Source: Planctomycetaceae bacterium
GTDB taxonomy: Bacteria > Planctomycetota > Planctomycetia > Pirellulales > Thermoguttaceae
Assembly: GCA_031278315.1 (NCBI GenBank)
Contig: JAITKS010000212.1
Span: 1 to 12,173, forward strand
Reading direction: 5' to 3'
DNA length: 12,173 nt
Under the pieces are notes generated by a model, which saw nothing but the letters and a program-made list of their open reading frames with translations, made no database searches and was not told the origin of the DNA. Shown piece by piece: positions 12,166 to 12,173 of the stretch (the stretch's first letter is position 1; each line of letters opens with the position of its first letter). The position numbers were made by a program, and so were the translations under genes.

Positions 12166-12173
12166 AATTTATT

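Overview
The window is AT-rich bacterial chromosome with seven well-supported genes: six proteins and one tRNA. About 31% of it lies outside genes, and no two genes clearly share an operon. The best guess for the source is a low-GC member of the Planctomycetota. The 858-residue protein at 4987-7563 resembles, from memory, a large uncharacterised protein family found in planctomycetes. The Nramp-like transporter with a degenerate TM1 motif, the small protein at 2426-2749 and the weak use of Shine-Dalgarno sites fit that picture. No database search was possible, so the phylum is an inference.

Layout. Minus strand, left third: an Nramp-like 11-TM transporter (288-1916), a small cytosolic protein with an L7/L12 C-terminal-like segment (2426-2749), and GDP-mannose 4,6-dehydratase gmd (3167-4225). 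Plus strand, right two thirds: the single-TM 858-residue protein (4987-7563), ribosomal protein S1 (rpsA, 8699-10534) with six S1 domains and an Asn/Ala-rich tail, tRNA-Ala(CGC) (10828-10900), and a prohibitin-like SPFH protein (11123-11980). The genes are unrelated in function: metal transport, nucleotide-sugar synthesis, translation and membrane scaffolding. They read as housekeeping genes rather than one pathway.

The most unusual content is between the genes. Two families of degenerate, dispersed, hairpin-forming repeats recur in almost every large gap. Family 1 has terminal inverted repeats close to GTAATATATCAGTGGAATT. It has one full 247-bp copy (2151-2397), one 120-bp deletion-like copy (4667-4786), one degenerate copy that runs up to tRNA-Ala (10556-10827), and isolated ends at both window edges (132-149 and 12148-12165). 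It looks like a non-autonomous MITE, and no transposase is present here. Family 2 has nested complementary arms: an outer ATTTTCGG/CCGAAAAT pair and an inner GCCTGCTT/AAGCAGGC pair. About five copies lie at 165-272, 3005-3113, 4283-4371, 7739-7825 and 8506-8583. A perfect 18-bp GC-rich palindrome (8639-8656) sits in the rpsA leader and may be a regulatory site.

There is no CRISPR array, prophage, toxin-antitoxin pair or defence system in the window.
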